DNA from: Limnohabitans sp. | GTDB taxonomy: Bacteria; Bacteroidota; Bacteroidia; Flavobacteriales; Flavobacteriaceae | NCBI GenBank assembly: GCA_030053945.1 | Contig: JASGCW010000005.1 | Location: 1-64,000 of the forward strand | Direction: 5' to 3' | Length of the DNA: 64,000 nt | Shown: one piece after another, positions 30,201 to 38,553 of the stretch | How the letters are laid out: every line of letters begins with the position of its first letter | Position numbering within the stretch: position 1 is the stretch's first letter | Program-made: the position numbers and the translations under genes | The notes under the pieces: generated by a model | What the model was told of the DNA's origin: nothing | Databases searched by the model: none | What the model saw: the letters and a program-made list of their open reading frames with translations, nothing else

Positions 30201-30789
30201 AACCGAATCGGAAGCAGGTTATTTCAAAATACAATGGAAACCCGAAGAAGTAAGTAAAGAATTAGCTACTATTACGATTGAAAACAAATCGGATGTTCCA
30301 AGTTTTGGAGGAGTATATTGGCAATATTTCGAGAATTTAGAAGCGATTACCACTTCTACAAATAAAGATTTAAAGATTACCAAAGAAGTCTATAAAAAAG
30401 TAAAAGACAGCAATGGTACGATATTAATTCCGTTGCAAAAAGAAGCCATCCGCATTGGTGACATCATCACCACCCGATTAATTATAAAAGCCGATACAAA
30501 CTTGGAATTTGTTCACCTAAAAGATTTAAGAGCCTCGTGTTTTGAACCTATCGACGTACTATCTGAATACGAATTCAAAAATGATATTTCATACTACAGA
30601 AGCACTAAAGATGCCGCAACTCATTTTTTCTTTGATACGATCAAACAAGGTAGTTATATTTTAGAATATGACGTTCGTGTTAACAATACTGGTGTTTTCA
30701 ATAATGGTATCGCAACACTACAAAGTATGTACGCTCCTGAATTTAGTGTGCATAGTAGTTCGCAGAGAATAAGTGTAACCAATAAGTAA
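24280..30789 (+). CDS. alpha-2-macroglobulin family protein with internal carboxypeptidase-regulatory/TonB-plug module
   Basis: MG2-like IYLDRAIYRPGQKVYFKGL; A2M domain YPHLTTDSSGKIAFNFTTPESLTKWKLRLFGHTK; thioester-like HECAEQTF; SusC-like plug at about 27805-28455. Confidence 0.9.
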   Translation: MKYFKILLLLLLCATTYSQDYKTLWSTAIQNELDGKTETAYKNAQEIYGFAKKENNEEQIIKCFFYISKFRQVFEEKAPENIISNLREEIKTAKPTSKAILNYIYGTILEDYYNYNSYKINAITAVKYNPSADVYTWSKENFKNEIAKSFQEVFTNIKKLNQIPIDNFKEILEIPSFVDGKNYSLYELLFQEISKQYIKLINNRELNEKFFTKNEELKKFYASTNDFLSIKNNTYPIEFISFITTLQQKERLVLETKPTQIDKTRYQRLLLINQLFHNTFLFENAVKEIHNTTSDKNLYYEISLQKTKDLIEISTKEDNSNSKIEALQILEKIIKEKPNEYVVTEAQLQKETILDKFLQISLEKINYEGENTRAFVDFKNIDNLKINYYQVAVKDFDKFNNYDPQRNELISKYLETKKPFLETIKSLPNPKNHHQYSTEILMDKLPLGHYIVAIEDTDKNSNTTLGSNYALYHITNISYVKDQNKTEELFYVMHRKTGKPLNDAILLTDLKKTTANINGKIIYTKPNTKEKNLSTISYLIHQKDTLSLYFAPNIKDTAKDEEEEFEAQANIYLDRAIYRPGQKVYFKGLIIQNKNKIKSVVPFVTAHITIEDASYKIIKEFDLQTNEFGTFSGEFDLPKNCLTGEFSIEIEEPDNELFSKDTKYYNKKEDEHSFWDNVNLRNDYFHFKVEEYKRPTFEITVDKIKEIYSIGDILNIKGYAKNLAGNNLTNVQVKYSISRDFTTSDYKYHNDHYFIQKETTTGNDGFFAIPLTTTVENFKNEDIKEITYTIEIEVTDTNGETRTFTKTVAVKKETLQLSATTIAPYFVENKNTLTINISNLDHSPIPYQGKIEFYKKKSKNYLKRRTFEEPELQNIKEEEFKKLFPYEPYSEKRSENPTLVKTITFDTKTSNKITLPELEKGSYTAKVSITDTKENPISQERYFTVLSKENPLATDKLFAYRRIKNDDPNYIHFELSTNLSELYVTTRFYYGKEINSEQVTLLTNGKSIVSFKKIRETKYDYAFFFSTQWENSTSSENITIRKEEVRQDLNFEVVSFRNKIEPGSKENWSFKITNHKQEAEVLASMYDSSLDQFTTKNWQRPEFYDYSRVPFPQIGNYNTQEINFNSRAKKIYYNRLTFAPKLQWFGFDYNNPKNQYRQKQYEENLARPQIIRNGSKLITGIVTDGNTPIPGANVAVKGTTIGTSTGFDGKYSIYAFEGEQLFFSFMGMNDVVKTVGSSGIINTVLQDSSKKLGEVVVTALGIKREKGTFNPNILVVTSNDKDLSYFYKYRKQLFYKWNEEDEEGSVKFKKSSTLSYSVATIEQKVILRGNTSITGNNKALLIVDGEIKENLNLSQISEDDITSIVVIKDKDATALYGVKGANGVIMITTKNAIKELSQVKTRTNFNETAFFYPHLTTDSSGKIAFNFTTPESLTKWKLRLFGHTKNADFGTFETEIISQKDLMVMPNMPRFLRETDTITLAAKVVNLTQEVKSGNVVLQLFDAVTGNTIDAICLNTNNLKSFTCKAKESTTIEWRITIPEGIQGFQYKVIAKSGAFSDGEENILPVLSNKILITEALPLWVREHTKKDFVFENLKNNTSKTLKNQSFTFEYTSNPTWLAIQSLPYVMEFEHECAEQTFARFYANALASKIINSQPKVAAVFEKWRNNPEKKSKLEMNEELKSILLRETPWLLEADETEKNKRIAALFDLQKLQTATETALDKLKSKQLPSGGFPWFDGGRENYNVTQHVLSGLGHLQKMIEGNNFTPIINKGIPFIDQQFMLNTQNQRKYKSTITTTELQYLYCRSFYAKSHPIANDSLKKAVDFQIQQVKTNWLQLSLPQKAMAALGLNRLGDNAFAQKIITHLKETAVKNAEEGMYWIANKNGYSWFDAAIENQALLIEAFAEIDNDPTLVNQMKVWLINQKQRESWGTTKATTEAIYALLFHGINFADQKVETNFTIGNPQLVKEKLTAVKTESEAGYFKIQWKPEEVSKELATITIENKSDVPSFGGVYWQYFENLEAITTSTNKDLKITKEVYKKVKDSNGTILIPLQKEAIRIGDIITTRLIIKADTNLEFVHLKDLRASCFEPIDVLSEYEFKNDISYYRSTKDAATHFFFDTIKQGSYILEYDVRVNNTGVFNNGIATLQSMYAPEFSVHSSSQRISVTNK

Positions 30790-30799
30790 TTTAAAACTT

Positions 30800-30830
30800 A
30801 ACCTAACAGGTCTCAAAGACCTGTTAGGTT
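30800..30830. terminator. perfect 14-bp stem bidirectional hairpin
   Basis: AACCTAACAGGTCT-CAA-AGACCTGTTAGGTT. Confidence 0.8.
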
Positions 30831-30844
30831 TAAATAAGACAACT

Positions 30845-31213
30845 ATGAAGTTTTTAATCGCATTTATATTTTTCTCTCTAAGCTTGATCCAGATAAAAAC
30901 CAATCAAGACACTCATTTGAATGGTCGATACAAAATCATCTTCAAAAATCAATGCTTTACTACATACAACTGCATCAATTTCAAAGATAAGAATTGCGAA
31001 TTCCTCATTGACCGTTTCCCTTTGTATTTTTCAACCATCAATTATGGACAAACCACATTGACTATCAAATCACCGCAACCGAATATAATATTTCAATTCA
31101 AAACATCAGAAATTTCAAAAGACACTATTCCTTTTACGATTCACAATACTAATTCAGAATATATGAATTACCTCCACATCTCAATTGGTAGTGGAAAATT
31201 AATCAAGCTGTAA
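30845..31213 (+). CDS. secreted hypothetical protein
   Basis: signal-peptide-like N-terminus, ORF 122 aa. Confidence 0.5.
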   Translation: MKFLIAFIFFSLSLIQIKTNQDTHLNGRYKIIFKNQCFTTYNCINFKDKNCEFLIDRFPLYFSTINYGQTTLTIKSPQPNIIFQFKTSEISKDTIPFTIHNTNSEYMNYLHISIGSGKLIKL

Positions 31214-31308
31214 TACCTGTTTAGATACTTTTTCTTTTGCAAGATTTACAAAACCGTACGATTTTTTAGCATTGAGTATGTTTTGCAATATTTTATACCG
31301 CGATAGGC

Positions 31309-31390
31309 TTAAAAAAGAGGCGTTAAATGCCTCTTGAAATCTTCATAACCTTAATTCGATATTCCCATAGTTGACGGAGCGTAATCGGTT
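31309..31390. repeat. dispersed ~80-bp repeat, copy 1
   Basis: TTAAAAAAGAGGCGTTAAATGCCTCTTGAAATCTTCATAACCTTAATTCGATATTCCCATAG; near-identical to 32358-32439. Confidence 0.8.
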
Positions 31391-31455
31391 CCGTTCAACA
31401 GAGGTTTCATTGTTCGTGCTTCGCACGCAACGAAACCTTAGCTATTAGCTGCTGC
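31391..31455 (-). repeat. attC-like structured site S1
   Basis: on minus strand AGCTAATAGCTAAGGTTTCG...CGTGC-GAA-GCACG...GTTGAAC; starts 9 bp after stop of CDS 31460-32260. Confidence 0.5.
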
Positions 31456-31459
31456 CTTT

Positions 31460-32260
31460 TTATTTAATTTGGTTTGAAATGCTTTTAATTGCGTTACTCG
31501 CTTTCAGTCTTTTTTGTGCTTTTTCCAGTTCAATTACTTTTTCATCTAAAATCATTTCTATTCCAGTTTTTACTGGTAAAAAGTGACTTAAACATTCTTG
31601 TTCTTCAAGTTCGTGTATTCCTTTACTCAATATACCATACAATTGTTTATGTTCAACTAAAAAATCAGGTAAATGATTAATTAGTATTTCAATTTTTTCA
31701 TTCATTCGGCTTTTTTGATAAGTTTCCTCATTCCATCCATTATCTTTACTTGCATTAATATGAGCTTCTTCAATTAAATTTTCAAATATTCTTCTCAAAT
31801 AAACAAATGAGCCAATTCCAACACCATTAGCAGCCAGTCCAATTGCTTTGGTGAACTCTTTCAATATTTCTTTTGGTATTACTTTAGAATATTCTTTTAT
31901 TTGACCGATATGTAAGTCAGCAATTGATGGATATTGTCCAATTTTCTCTAAAAAATAATTTCCTTTCTCTGTTTTTTGTATTGTATGGAAATAATATTCA
32001 AAAACAAGATTGGAACGTAAACAAGTTAATTTTGCGATTGTAGTTTTGTCAAAGTAAGTCGGCGTTACATTATATGCCTCGTAGTTAGAATAAATTACAA
32101 CTTTAAAAGTTGTTTGCTCTTTTAAATAAGGATTATAAGCATCTATTCGACCATTGAAAGAAACAAGTTCTTCAAAGTTTTTTAGTTCATTATTGGTGAT
32201 TTCAATAGTAGAATACAAAGGAAGTTCAAAGAAAAAATTATATGGGTCAAGGTAATTCAT
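31460..32260 (-). CDS. hypothetical protein (cassette-like orphan)
   Basis: 266-aa ORF flanked by structured repeats. Confidence 0.65.
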   Translation of the reverse strand: MNYLDPYNFFFELPLYSTIEITNNELKNFEELVSFNGRIDAYNPYLKEQTTFKVVIYSNYEAYNVTPTYFDKTTIAKLTCLRSNLVFEYYFHTIQKTEKGNYFLEKIGQYPSIADLHIGQIKEYSKVIPKEILKEFTKAIGLAANGVGIGSFVYLRRIFENLIEEAHINASKDNGWNEETYQKSRMNEKIEILINHLPDFLVEHKQLYGILSKGIHELEEQECLSHFLPVKTGIEMILDEKVIELEKAQKRLKASNAIKSISNQIK

Positions 32261-32357
32261 ATTTTATAAATTTTACGATTTTGTTTAAGGTTGCAGCTAA
32301 CGGCAGTCTGTGAAAAAACTTCACAAACTGCATCAAATATAGCTAAAATAGTTTGTT

Positions 32358-32439
32358 TTAAAAAAGAGGCGTTAAATGCCTCTTGAAATCTTCATAACCT
32401 TAATTCGATATTCCCATAGTGAACGGAGCGTAATCGGTT
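32358..32439. repeat. dispersed ~80-bp repeat, copy 2
   Basis: see copy 1. Confidence 0.8.
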
Positions 32440-32486
32440 TACTTCACCTAACATTAATTTTTATAGGAGTTCAGTGAATTTATTTC

Positions 32487-32544
32487 GTTCAACAGAGGTT
32501 TCATTGTTGGCTCTTCGAGCCCAACGATACCTTAGCTGTTGGCG
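32487..32544 (-). repeat. attC-like structured site S2
   Basis: minus strand CGCCAACAGCTAAGGTATCGTTGGGCTC-GAA-GAGCCAACAATGAAACCTCTGTTGAAC. Confidence 0.5.
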
Positions 32545-32562
32545 GTAGTTTTTTTTGAAATG

Positions 32563-33087
32563 TTATTTTCCGTTGACAATTATATCTTTATCTATAATTT
32601 CAAAATTTAAATTTTCTAACTCATTAAATAGTTCATTTATATTCAAAACTAAACCCAATTCATTTTTTACTGACTTTTGAATTTCACGGAATTTATTATT
32701 GTAATCTTCATCCGAAATTTTTTTTATTTCTTCAAATTTATCAAGATACGATTCTTTAAATGTTGAAAAATTTTCATTTCTTAATACTTTATATCCAAAA
32801 TATGCCACATTTAAATTCATAATATTTTTTCCTAAAATCATATAAACAGGAAAAACATTTATTCCTTTAACGTCTAATAATATATTCTCTTGGTCAAATC
32901 CTAATCTGTTTAAGTGAACAGGTAATATAGATAACTCACGCAAAAAATATATTTTGTTATTCAGTTGAGTTTCCTTTTTGTCGTGTAAAGATTGAACAGT
33001 GAAATGAGATTCTGTTTGTTTAATCAACTTAACTTGGAAATAATTATATTCTTTTCCTTTAATTTCATAATAATTATTTTCTTTCAT
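32563..33087 (-). CDS. hypothetical protein (start reassigned to the internal MKENNYYEIKG)
   Basis: ORF 32563-33132; internal Met gives a more natural intergenic spacing. Confidence 0.55.
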   Translation of the reverse strand: MKENNYYEIKGKEYNYFQVKLIKQTESHFTVQSLHDKKETQLNNKIYFLRELSILPVHLNRLGFDQENILLDVKGINVFPVYMILGKNIMNLNVAYFGYKVLRNENFSTFKESYLDKFEEIKKISDEDYNNKFREIQKSVKNELGLVLNINELFNELENLNFEIIDKDIIVNGK

Positions 33088-33156
33088 TTTTATCTTTTTT
33101 AAATTAATTGCAATATTATACATTGATGACACTTAAGAATATTTATTGAAAAATAA

Positions 33157-33594
33157 TTAATTCTTATTTGGAAATGGATCTTCGTCAGCTTTTAAAAATG
33201 CTGATCCAATTCTTCGATATTTCATTTCTTTTCCTTTTACACAAACTGAATACATTCCATTTCCTTTCTGTTCAGAAATTTTTAGAAATTTAATATCACT
33301 AACTTCACATTCATTTTCCACTGCGATGTGTTTTCTTAAATCTTCAATTGTTGCATCAACACGTTTTAGCCAAGATTGAATGTTTTTATCTGGTTTAGGT
33401 TCAACATAATCACTCGCTAAATTACATTTGTCTGTAGATTTGTCTAATTCTGCTTTTCCTTTAACGTCAATATATTCCCAAGTATTATTTTCTCTCAATA
33501 ATACACGTTTTCCATCTTCCGTCGTTGCTATTTTACTTTGGGAAAAAGTGAAAAAGGATAAAAATAAAAAGCTAATAATTAATAATTTATTCAT
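33157..33594 (-). CDS. secreted hypothetical protein (DUF3157-like)
   Basis: signal peptide; ATTEDGKRVLLRENNTWEYID. Confidence 0.65.
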   Translation of the reverse strand: MNKLLIISFLFLSFFTFSQSKIATTEDGKRVLLRENNTWEYIDVKGKAELDKSTDKCNLASDYVEPKPDKNIQSWLKRVDATIEDLRKHIAVENECEVSDIKFLKISEQKGNGMYSVCVKGKEMKYRRIGSAFLKADEDPFPNKN

Positions 33595-33648
33595 AAGATT
33601 AAATTTTGATGTTTGTTATTTATAGTTTCGTTCCTTTAAAATTTCTGC

Positions 33649-33777
33649 GAACGTCCCGCCAGCTTGCAGAAGTGGCGAACTTTGTGACTGTAACTTTCTA
33701 CTAAGAAAAAAATAATCGCGAAAAACAAATATGAATTTAGGAATTTTCTCGCCATTTCTGCAAGCTGCTGTTAGCCG
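33649..33777 (-). repeat. attC-like structured site S4
   Basis: GAACGTCCCGC-CAGCTTGCAGAAGTGGCGA ... TCGCCATTTCTGCAAGCTG-CTGTTAGCCG; 19-bp stem (18 Watson-Crick plus one G-T). Confidence 0.6.
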
Positions 33778-33783
33778 TTCGGT

Positions 33784-34026
33784 TTATTCTTCTTTTGCGT
33801 TACTTAATAAATATGCTCCTGCTATTGCCATTAAACCAAAATACACTGGAGTTGCTGACATATAACCACCATTTTCCCCATAACTTCCGCTCCATTCTGA
33901 ACTCAAATTGTACATTCTAATAATATTACCACTGTCTTTAACAAGTAAGTTTATTGTAAATAATAATACTGATAATACAGGTGGAAAAAGTAAAATGTAA
34001 CCGATTGTTTTTTGTATATTTTTCAT
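33784..34026 (-). CDS. small two-TM membrane protein, hypothetical
   Basis: 80-aa ORF with two hydrophobic segments. Confidence 0.55.
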   Translation of the reverse strand: MKNIQKTIGYILLFPPVLSVLLFTINLLVKDSGNIIRMYNLSSEWSGSYGENGGYMSATPVYFGLMAIAGAYLLSNAKEE

Positions 34027-34301
34027 AATTTATAATTTTTAGTTAGATATTTTGTTACTTTCAATTAACTGCATTTGTTCTTGAAACTCTTTGTAAACTT
34101 GTGGGTAAACCTATTTCAGGACAAGACAGTTACTGCGAAGCTAAAAAAACAAATACTATTATCCTTACGGGAAACCGTAAAAATTGTAAACTAAAAAAGT
34201 TAGACAATAAAGAAGTTTCAACTATTTATTTAGTAACCAGTTCACGTTATAAAGAAATGTCAACTGTTTTCTTTTAATGATTAAAAAAATCACAAGGTTA
34301 C

Positions 34302-34490
34302 CATAATTCTTTTTGGGGTTGGTATAATTCCTTTTCAGATTGCGATATTTCTTTTTTGGGATGTCATAATTCTTTTTGGGGTTAGCATAATTCCTTTTCG
34401 GATTGCGATATTTCTTTTTTGGGATGCCATAATTCTTTTTGGAGTTGGTATAATTCCTTTTCGGGCTGCTATATTTCTTTTTTGGGAGAC
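34302..34490. repeat. tandem array 1: nine 21-bp units (three 63-bp higher-order units)
   Basis: CATAATTCTTTTTGGGGTTGG / TATAATTCCTTTTCAGATTGC / GATATTTCTTTTTTGGGATGT repeated three times. Confidence 0.9.
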
Positions 34491-34517
34491 TGGACAGAAT
34501 TTTGTGTAAACTCCACA

Positions 34518-34706
34518 AATGCTTAATGTTTTATTTTAAATGCTTTGAGCTATTATTTAAATGTTCTGAGCTATTAACTCAATGCTTTGAGCCTTTATTT
34601 TAATGCTCTGAGTCATTAGCTCAATGCTTTGAGTCTTTCTTTTAATGCTCTGAGTCATTAGCTCAATGCTTTGAGTCTTTCTTTTAATGTTATGAACTAT
34701 TGTTAT
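34518..34706. repeat. tandem array 2: nine 21-bp units (first and last degenerate)
   Basis: AATGCTTTGAGTCTTTCTTTT / AATGCTCTGAGTCATTAGCTC alternating units. Confidence 0.9.
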
Positions 34707-35181
34707 TAAAGTAGGAAGCTAAATGACTGAATCTTTAAACCAAAATTTAACAATTAATACGAAAAAACCGTACTCAATGATTTTTATTTTTTTCTAGTTT
34801 TAGCCCCTAAAAAGGTGTTTTTTTTAAAATCAGATTATATAAAACTATTGAAACAAACTTCAATTTATTATTATAATATAATTGAACAAATTCATAAAAA
34901 ACACTTTATTTTTTAAACAAAACACCTCCACAAATATTTTAGATTATTATAATACTAGAAAGCGTTATACATCAATGCAAATAATGGTAATGCGAGGTGA
35001 TATTAAAGACTATATACAAATTCTTTGTGAACTTTGTAAAAAATAACTTAAACTGTTTGTCTTCAGATTTGTTTTCCTATTTTTTTAATTGACTGTAGTT
35101 CTTATTTTTGTGTCACAAAATTTTATCATTAATATTTGTAGTACATTTAATGCGTCCCTGATTCAAAATTAGCTTCTGCCA

Positions 35182-36429
35182 ATGATCTTAAAAAAAATAG
35201 CCGTATTTCTAATCGCATTAATTAGTTCAATAACGGTAGCACAAGAAAGTAATTCAACAACTAAAAAAAACTTTAACTTTATTGGAGTGGGTTATACTAT
35301 GGGTCAAACTATGTCACCCCTAAGTATTTTTCCAGAAACAAAAAACCAACAAGGTTTTGACCTTACGCTGGGCACTACTACCTTTGAAAACGACACTTGG
35401 GCTAAACTACTAAATTATCCCAAAACAGGTATATTGCTTTCCTACGCTGATTTCGGGAATCAGGAAAAAGTGGGCTATGGCATTTCAATAATGCCTTTCT
35501 TAGATTTTGGCGTTCTAAATAAGGTTACGAATAGAATCCGCTTTCAAGTGGGTCTGGGAGCTTCCTACAACAACCTCATCTACGACAAAGAGACTAATTC
35601 AGGGAATCACGCCGTATCGACACACTTTACTTGGGCTTTTCGTTCGTTTTTGTACTATGATTTGGTACATCGCAAAGACTTCAATGTTAAAATTGGCGGT
35701 GGGCTTACCCACTTTTCCAATGGTCATACCAGTTGGCCTAATCTGGGGTTGAATTCGTATTTAGCAACGATCAAAACCGAATTTAATTTTGCAAAAAATA
35801 GTAGGGCTCTTTTAGAAGATACTGCTGATGCAGGTCTGTCAGAGGCACAAACTTACTATACTACTCGGCTAGGTTTTGGAAAAAAAACATTGTTTAGAAA
35901 TTACAATTCCCTTAAAAATGTTTACACCGCTTCTTTTGGAATGGGTCGGATAAAGAACAAATCGTTCAAATACGGACTAAGTTTCTATTATCGATTTTAT
36001 GAAGATTATTATGACTATATCAAGGAGGAAGGCGGCATTATTACTACTCATTTTCCAAAATTGACCAACAATCCTTTTCAAAACGCAACAGCTTTAGGGT
36101 TATTTGGCAATTGTGAAATTTTAATGAATCATTTTAGTGTAGAAGCAGAAGTTGGTATTAATCTTTATAAGCCGAGTTACGAATTAGATTGGCATGTAAA
36201 CAATGGAGGTTATACCGAATCAGACATTGCTGCTGAGTTTGGTACCCAAGCAAAAATTAAAAAATACCTTTCTTCCCGTTTGGGTTTACGTTATTATGCG
36301 ATTACTGCTAAAAAAGCACCCCAACACAATGTGTTTATGGCTGTAAACATTAATTCAAACGTTCTACAAGCTGATTTTACGGAACTTAGTTTTGGCTATG
36401 TGTATTGTCCAAAATCGAAAAAAAAGTAG
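35182..36429 (+). CDS. acyloxyacyl hydrolase / lipid A deacylase (PagL-like) outer membrane protein
   Basis: signal peptide; GGGLTHFSNGHTSWPNLGLNSY PagL-type His/Ser motif. Confidence 0.7.
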   Translation: MILKKIAVFLIALISSITVAQESNSTTKKNFNFIGVGYTMGQTMSPLSIFPETKNQQGFDLTLGTTTFENDTWAKLLNYPKTGILLSYADFGNQEKVGYGISIMPFLDFGVLNKVTNRIRFQVGLGASYNNLIYDKETNSGNHAVSTHFTWAFRSFLYYDLVHRKDFNVKIGGGLTHFSNGHTSWPNLGLNSYLATIKTEFNFAKNSRALLEDTADAGLSEAQTYYTTRLGFGKKTLFRNYNSLKNVYTASFGMGRIKNKSFKYGLSFYYRFYEDYYDYIKEEGGIITTHFPKLTNNPFQNATALGLFGNCEILMNHFSVEAEVGINLYKPSYELDWHVNNGGYTESDIAAEFGTQAKIKKYLSSRLGLRYYAITAKKAPQHNVFMAVNINSNVLQADFTELSFGYVYCPKSKKK

Positions 36430-36445
36430 GTTTTTAAAAAAAATT

Positions 36446-36470
36446 GCCACTCCCGATAGATATCGGGAGC
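36446..36470. terminator. palindromic hairpin
   Basis: CTCCCGATAGATATCGGGAG. Confidence 0.5.
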
Positions 36471-36657
36471 ACAGATAAAAACAATCTCAGTTACAATAAG
36501 TCTTAGTCTTTAAATTATAGTTTAGACTTTGGGGAGCTTGGCAGCTCGGCAAGATTACTATTAATCCAATTTCAATTAGTCATAAAAAATTTAGCCCATT
36601 CATTAATTTTACATCTAAGCTAATTTTACATTTATCCTTGAAATAGCCTTATTCCAA

Positions 36658-37089
36658 TTACATTTTCAACCACCACTTCAACGTTGTTAACTTATCCTTT
36701 TCTATCTCGGTTAAATTTTGCTTTTCGAATTCGGCTATTTTAATTTTTACATATTCCATTCCGTAATTTTCTTTTATCCAAAAAGGAAATTCCTCCACAC
36801 TTTTATTCCAATTTCCAATTGTTGATTTTAAAATAGGGAGTAAATCTAAATCTGTTTTTGGTTTAAACTTATCCAATATTTTTCCTGCATATTCTTGGTC
36901 AAGACATTCTGTATTGGGTCTTTCTGTATTTTGAAATATTTTAATTATTCCACCGATTATAACTTCTTCTTCAACTTTATCTAATCTATAAATCAATTGC
37001 TGGATCCTCTGACTTCCAATTTTATCTATTAATTCAATAGATGAATAAAATTCGTTTTGGAAATCATCTGGTGTTGTTGGTATTTTCAT
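36658..37089 (-). CDS. hypothetical protein
   Basis: 143-aa ORF with good start. Confidence 0.6.
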   Translation of the reverse strand: MKIPTTPDDFQNEFYSSIELIDKIGSQRIQQLIYRLDKVEEEVIIGGIIKIFQNTERPNTECLDQEYAGKILDKFKPKTDLDLLPILKSTIGNWNKSVEEFPFWIKENYGMEYVKIKIAEFEKQNLTEIEKDKLTTLKWWLKM

Positions 37090-37175
37090 TTTTTTTAAGT
37101 TGATAAAACTTCACACACAATATTCAAACACACCTACAATAGTTGCTCAAAAAAAATTATTAACTCATACAACCT

Positions 37176-38120
37176 TTAGCTGTATATGTCACTTTTCTTT
37201 TTCAATTCGGTATACGTCTTTATATAAATTGGTGTTTCTATGTTATATTTTTCTCCTTGTAGAATTACATAGTTTGTTAAAGATTCTAATTCGGTATAAT
37301 TATTTTTATTTTTAAAATCAGTATGCATTGAAGAAGTAGTCTCAAATGGTAATGATTTCAGTTTTTTTATGGTTTGCTCTACTATATCTTCTGAAATTAA
37401 AATGTTTTTTGCGTTTGCAATTTGTTTTACCTCATTAATAAGTTCGGTAACAGTTTCGATGTGTTTTTCTGAAACTATTTCACCTATACTTTTGTCAAAA
37501 TAGGCTGTTGCTGTTGCTGTTGGAGAAATAAAAATAAATTTTTCCCAAATTATTGAAGAAATATTTTTAGAAAGCGTTGCTTCAATAGTTGCATTTTTAA
37601 AAATAGTTTCATAATGTTTTAGCCTTTGACTATAAAAATTATCAAGACCAAAATATAGAGTTTGAATATTACCAATATTTTCGATTGTTCCTGCTTGTTT
37701 CAAACGAGAGACAATATAAACACAGCCGTCTAAAATTGTATTATTAGGAAGTATATTTTGAACTTTCTCTTTACTATCAACACCATTTAGAAGTGGCAGA
37801 ATAATTGTACTTTCATCAATACAAGGTTTTAATTGTTGAACTACATTTTCTATATCATAACTTTTTGTACAAATTATAATTAAGTCAGCATTTCCAATTT
37901 CAGTCGGGTTGTCGGTTGCTATTTTGGGTTTGCAAATAATTTCGTTCTTGCCTTTGATTACTTTTAACCCATTTTTTTTTATTTCTTGCAAGTTTTGCCC
38001 ACGAGCAAAAAAGCAAATTTCAACTTCTTCACTATTAAAATAGTGGTAAGCCAATAGTCCACCAAAGTAGCCTCCAACTCCTCCAATTCCTGCAATTACT
38101 ATTTTTGTTCTTGTATTCAT
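37176..38120 (-). CDS. ketopantoate reductase family (2-dehydropantoate 2-reductase-like)
   Basis: GIGGVGGYFGGLLA Rossmann motif; ICTKSYD; LLNGVDS; WEKFIFI. Confidence 0.88.
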   Translation of the reverse strand: MNTRTKIVIAGIGGVGGYFGGLLAYHYFNSEEVEICFFARGQNLQEIKKNGLKVIKGKNEIICKPKIATDNPTEIGNADLIIICTKSYDIENVVQQLKPCIDESTIILPLLNGVDSKEKVQNILPNNTILDGCVYIVSRLKQAGTIENIGNIQTLYFGLDNFYSQRLKHYETIFKNATIEATLSKNISSIIWEKFIFISPTATATAYFDKSIGEIVSEKHIETVTELINEVKQIANAKNILISEDIVEQTIKKLKSLPFETTSSMHTDFKNKNNYTELESLTNYVILQGEKYNIETPIYIKTYTELKKKSDIYS

Positions 38121-38553
38121 TTTCTTATGTTTCGATTGTCATAAAGTGCCACACAACTCATAAATAGACGAACCTAATTTTAGTATTTAACTTATAGCTT
38201 CTTTGTATAAAACAATACAAAAAAGCGAGTTTCACTTTTCTGTATTATTTTGTGGTATTGATAACTTCACAAATATATACAAAACTCAATGCAATTTCTC
38301 ATCCTGATTATATACCTCCTACAACTTTCAAAACGCTACTCTAAGATACCATCACACTTGGCATCATTTGTGCGACTGTGGATATAATCTTTAAAAATCA
38401 GTTTCAACCCAAGTAGTTGAAATAATAATTTAAAAAAAAAACAACTTTTTAATTATAAGTTCACTTATTCATGTATTTTGCACTTATAAATCCTATTTTT
38501 ATTGTGGATAAAATAACTTTAAAAATTAACAATAAACCTGAAATTAAACCTTC

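Noticed and set aside
34222-34518. 98-aa ORF rich in KKNYxxP heptads
   Set aside because: TTG start, composition explained by the 21-bp tandem repeat array; listed as a repeat rather than a gene.
34302-34706. CRISPR array
   Set aside because: Units are contiguous 21-mers with no spacers, and no cas genes are present.
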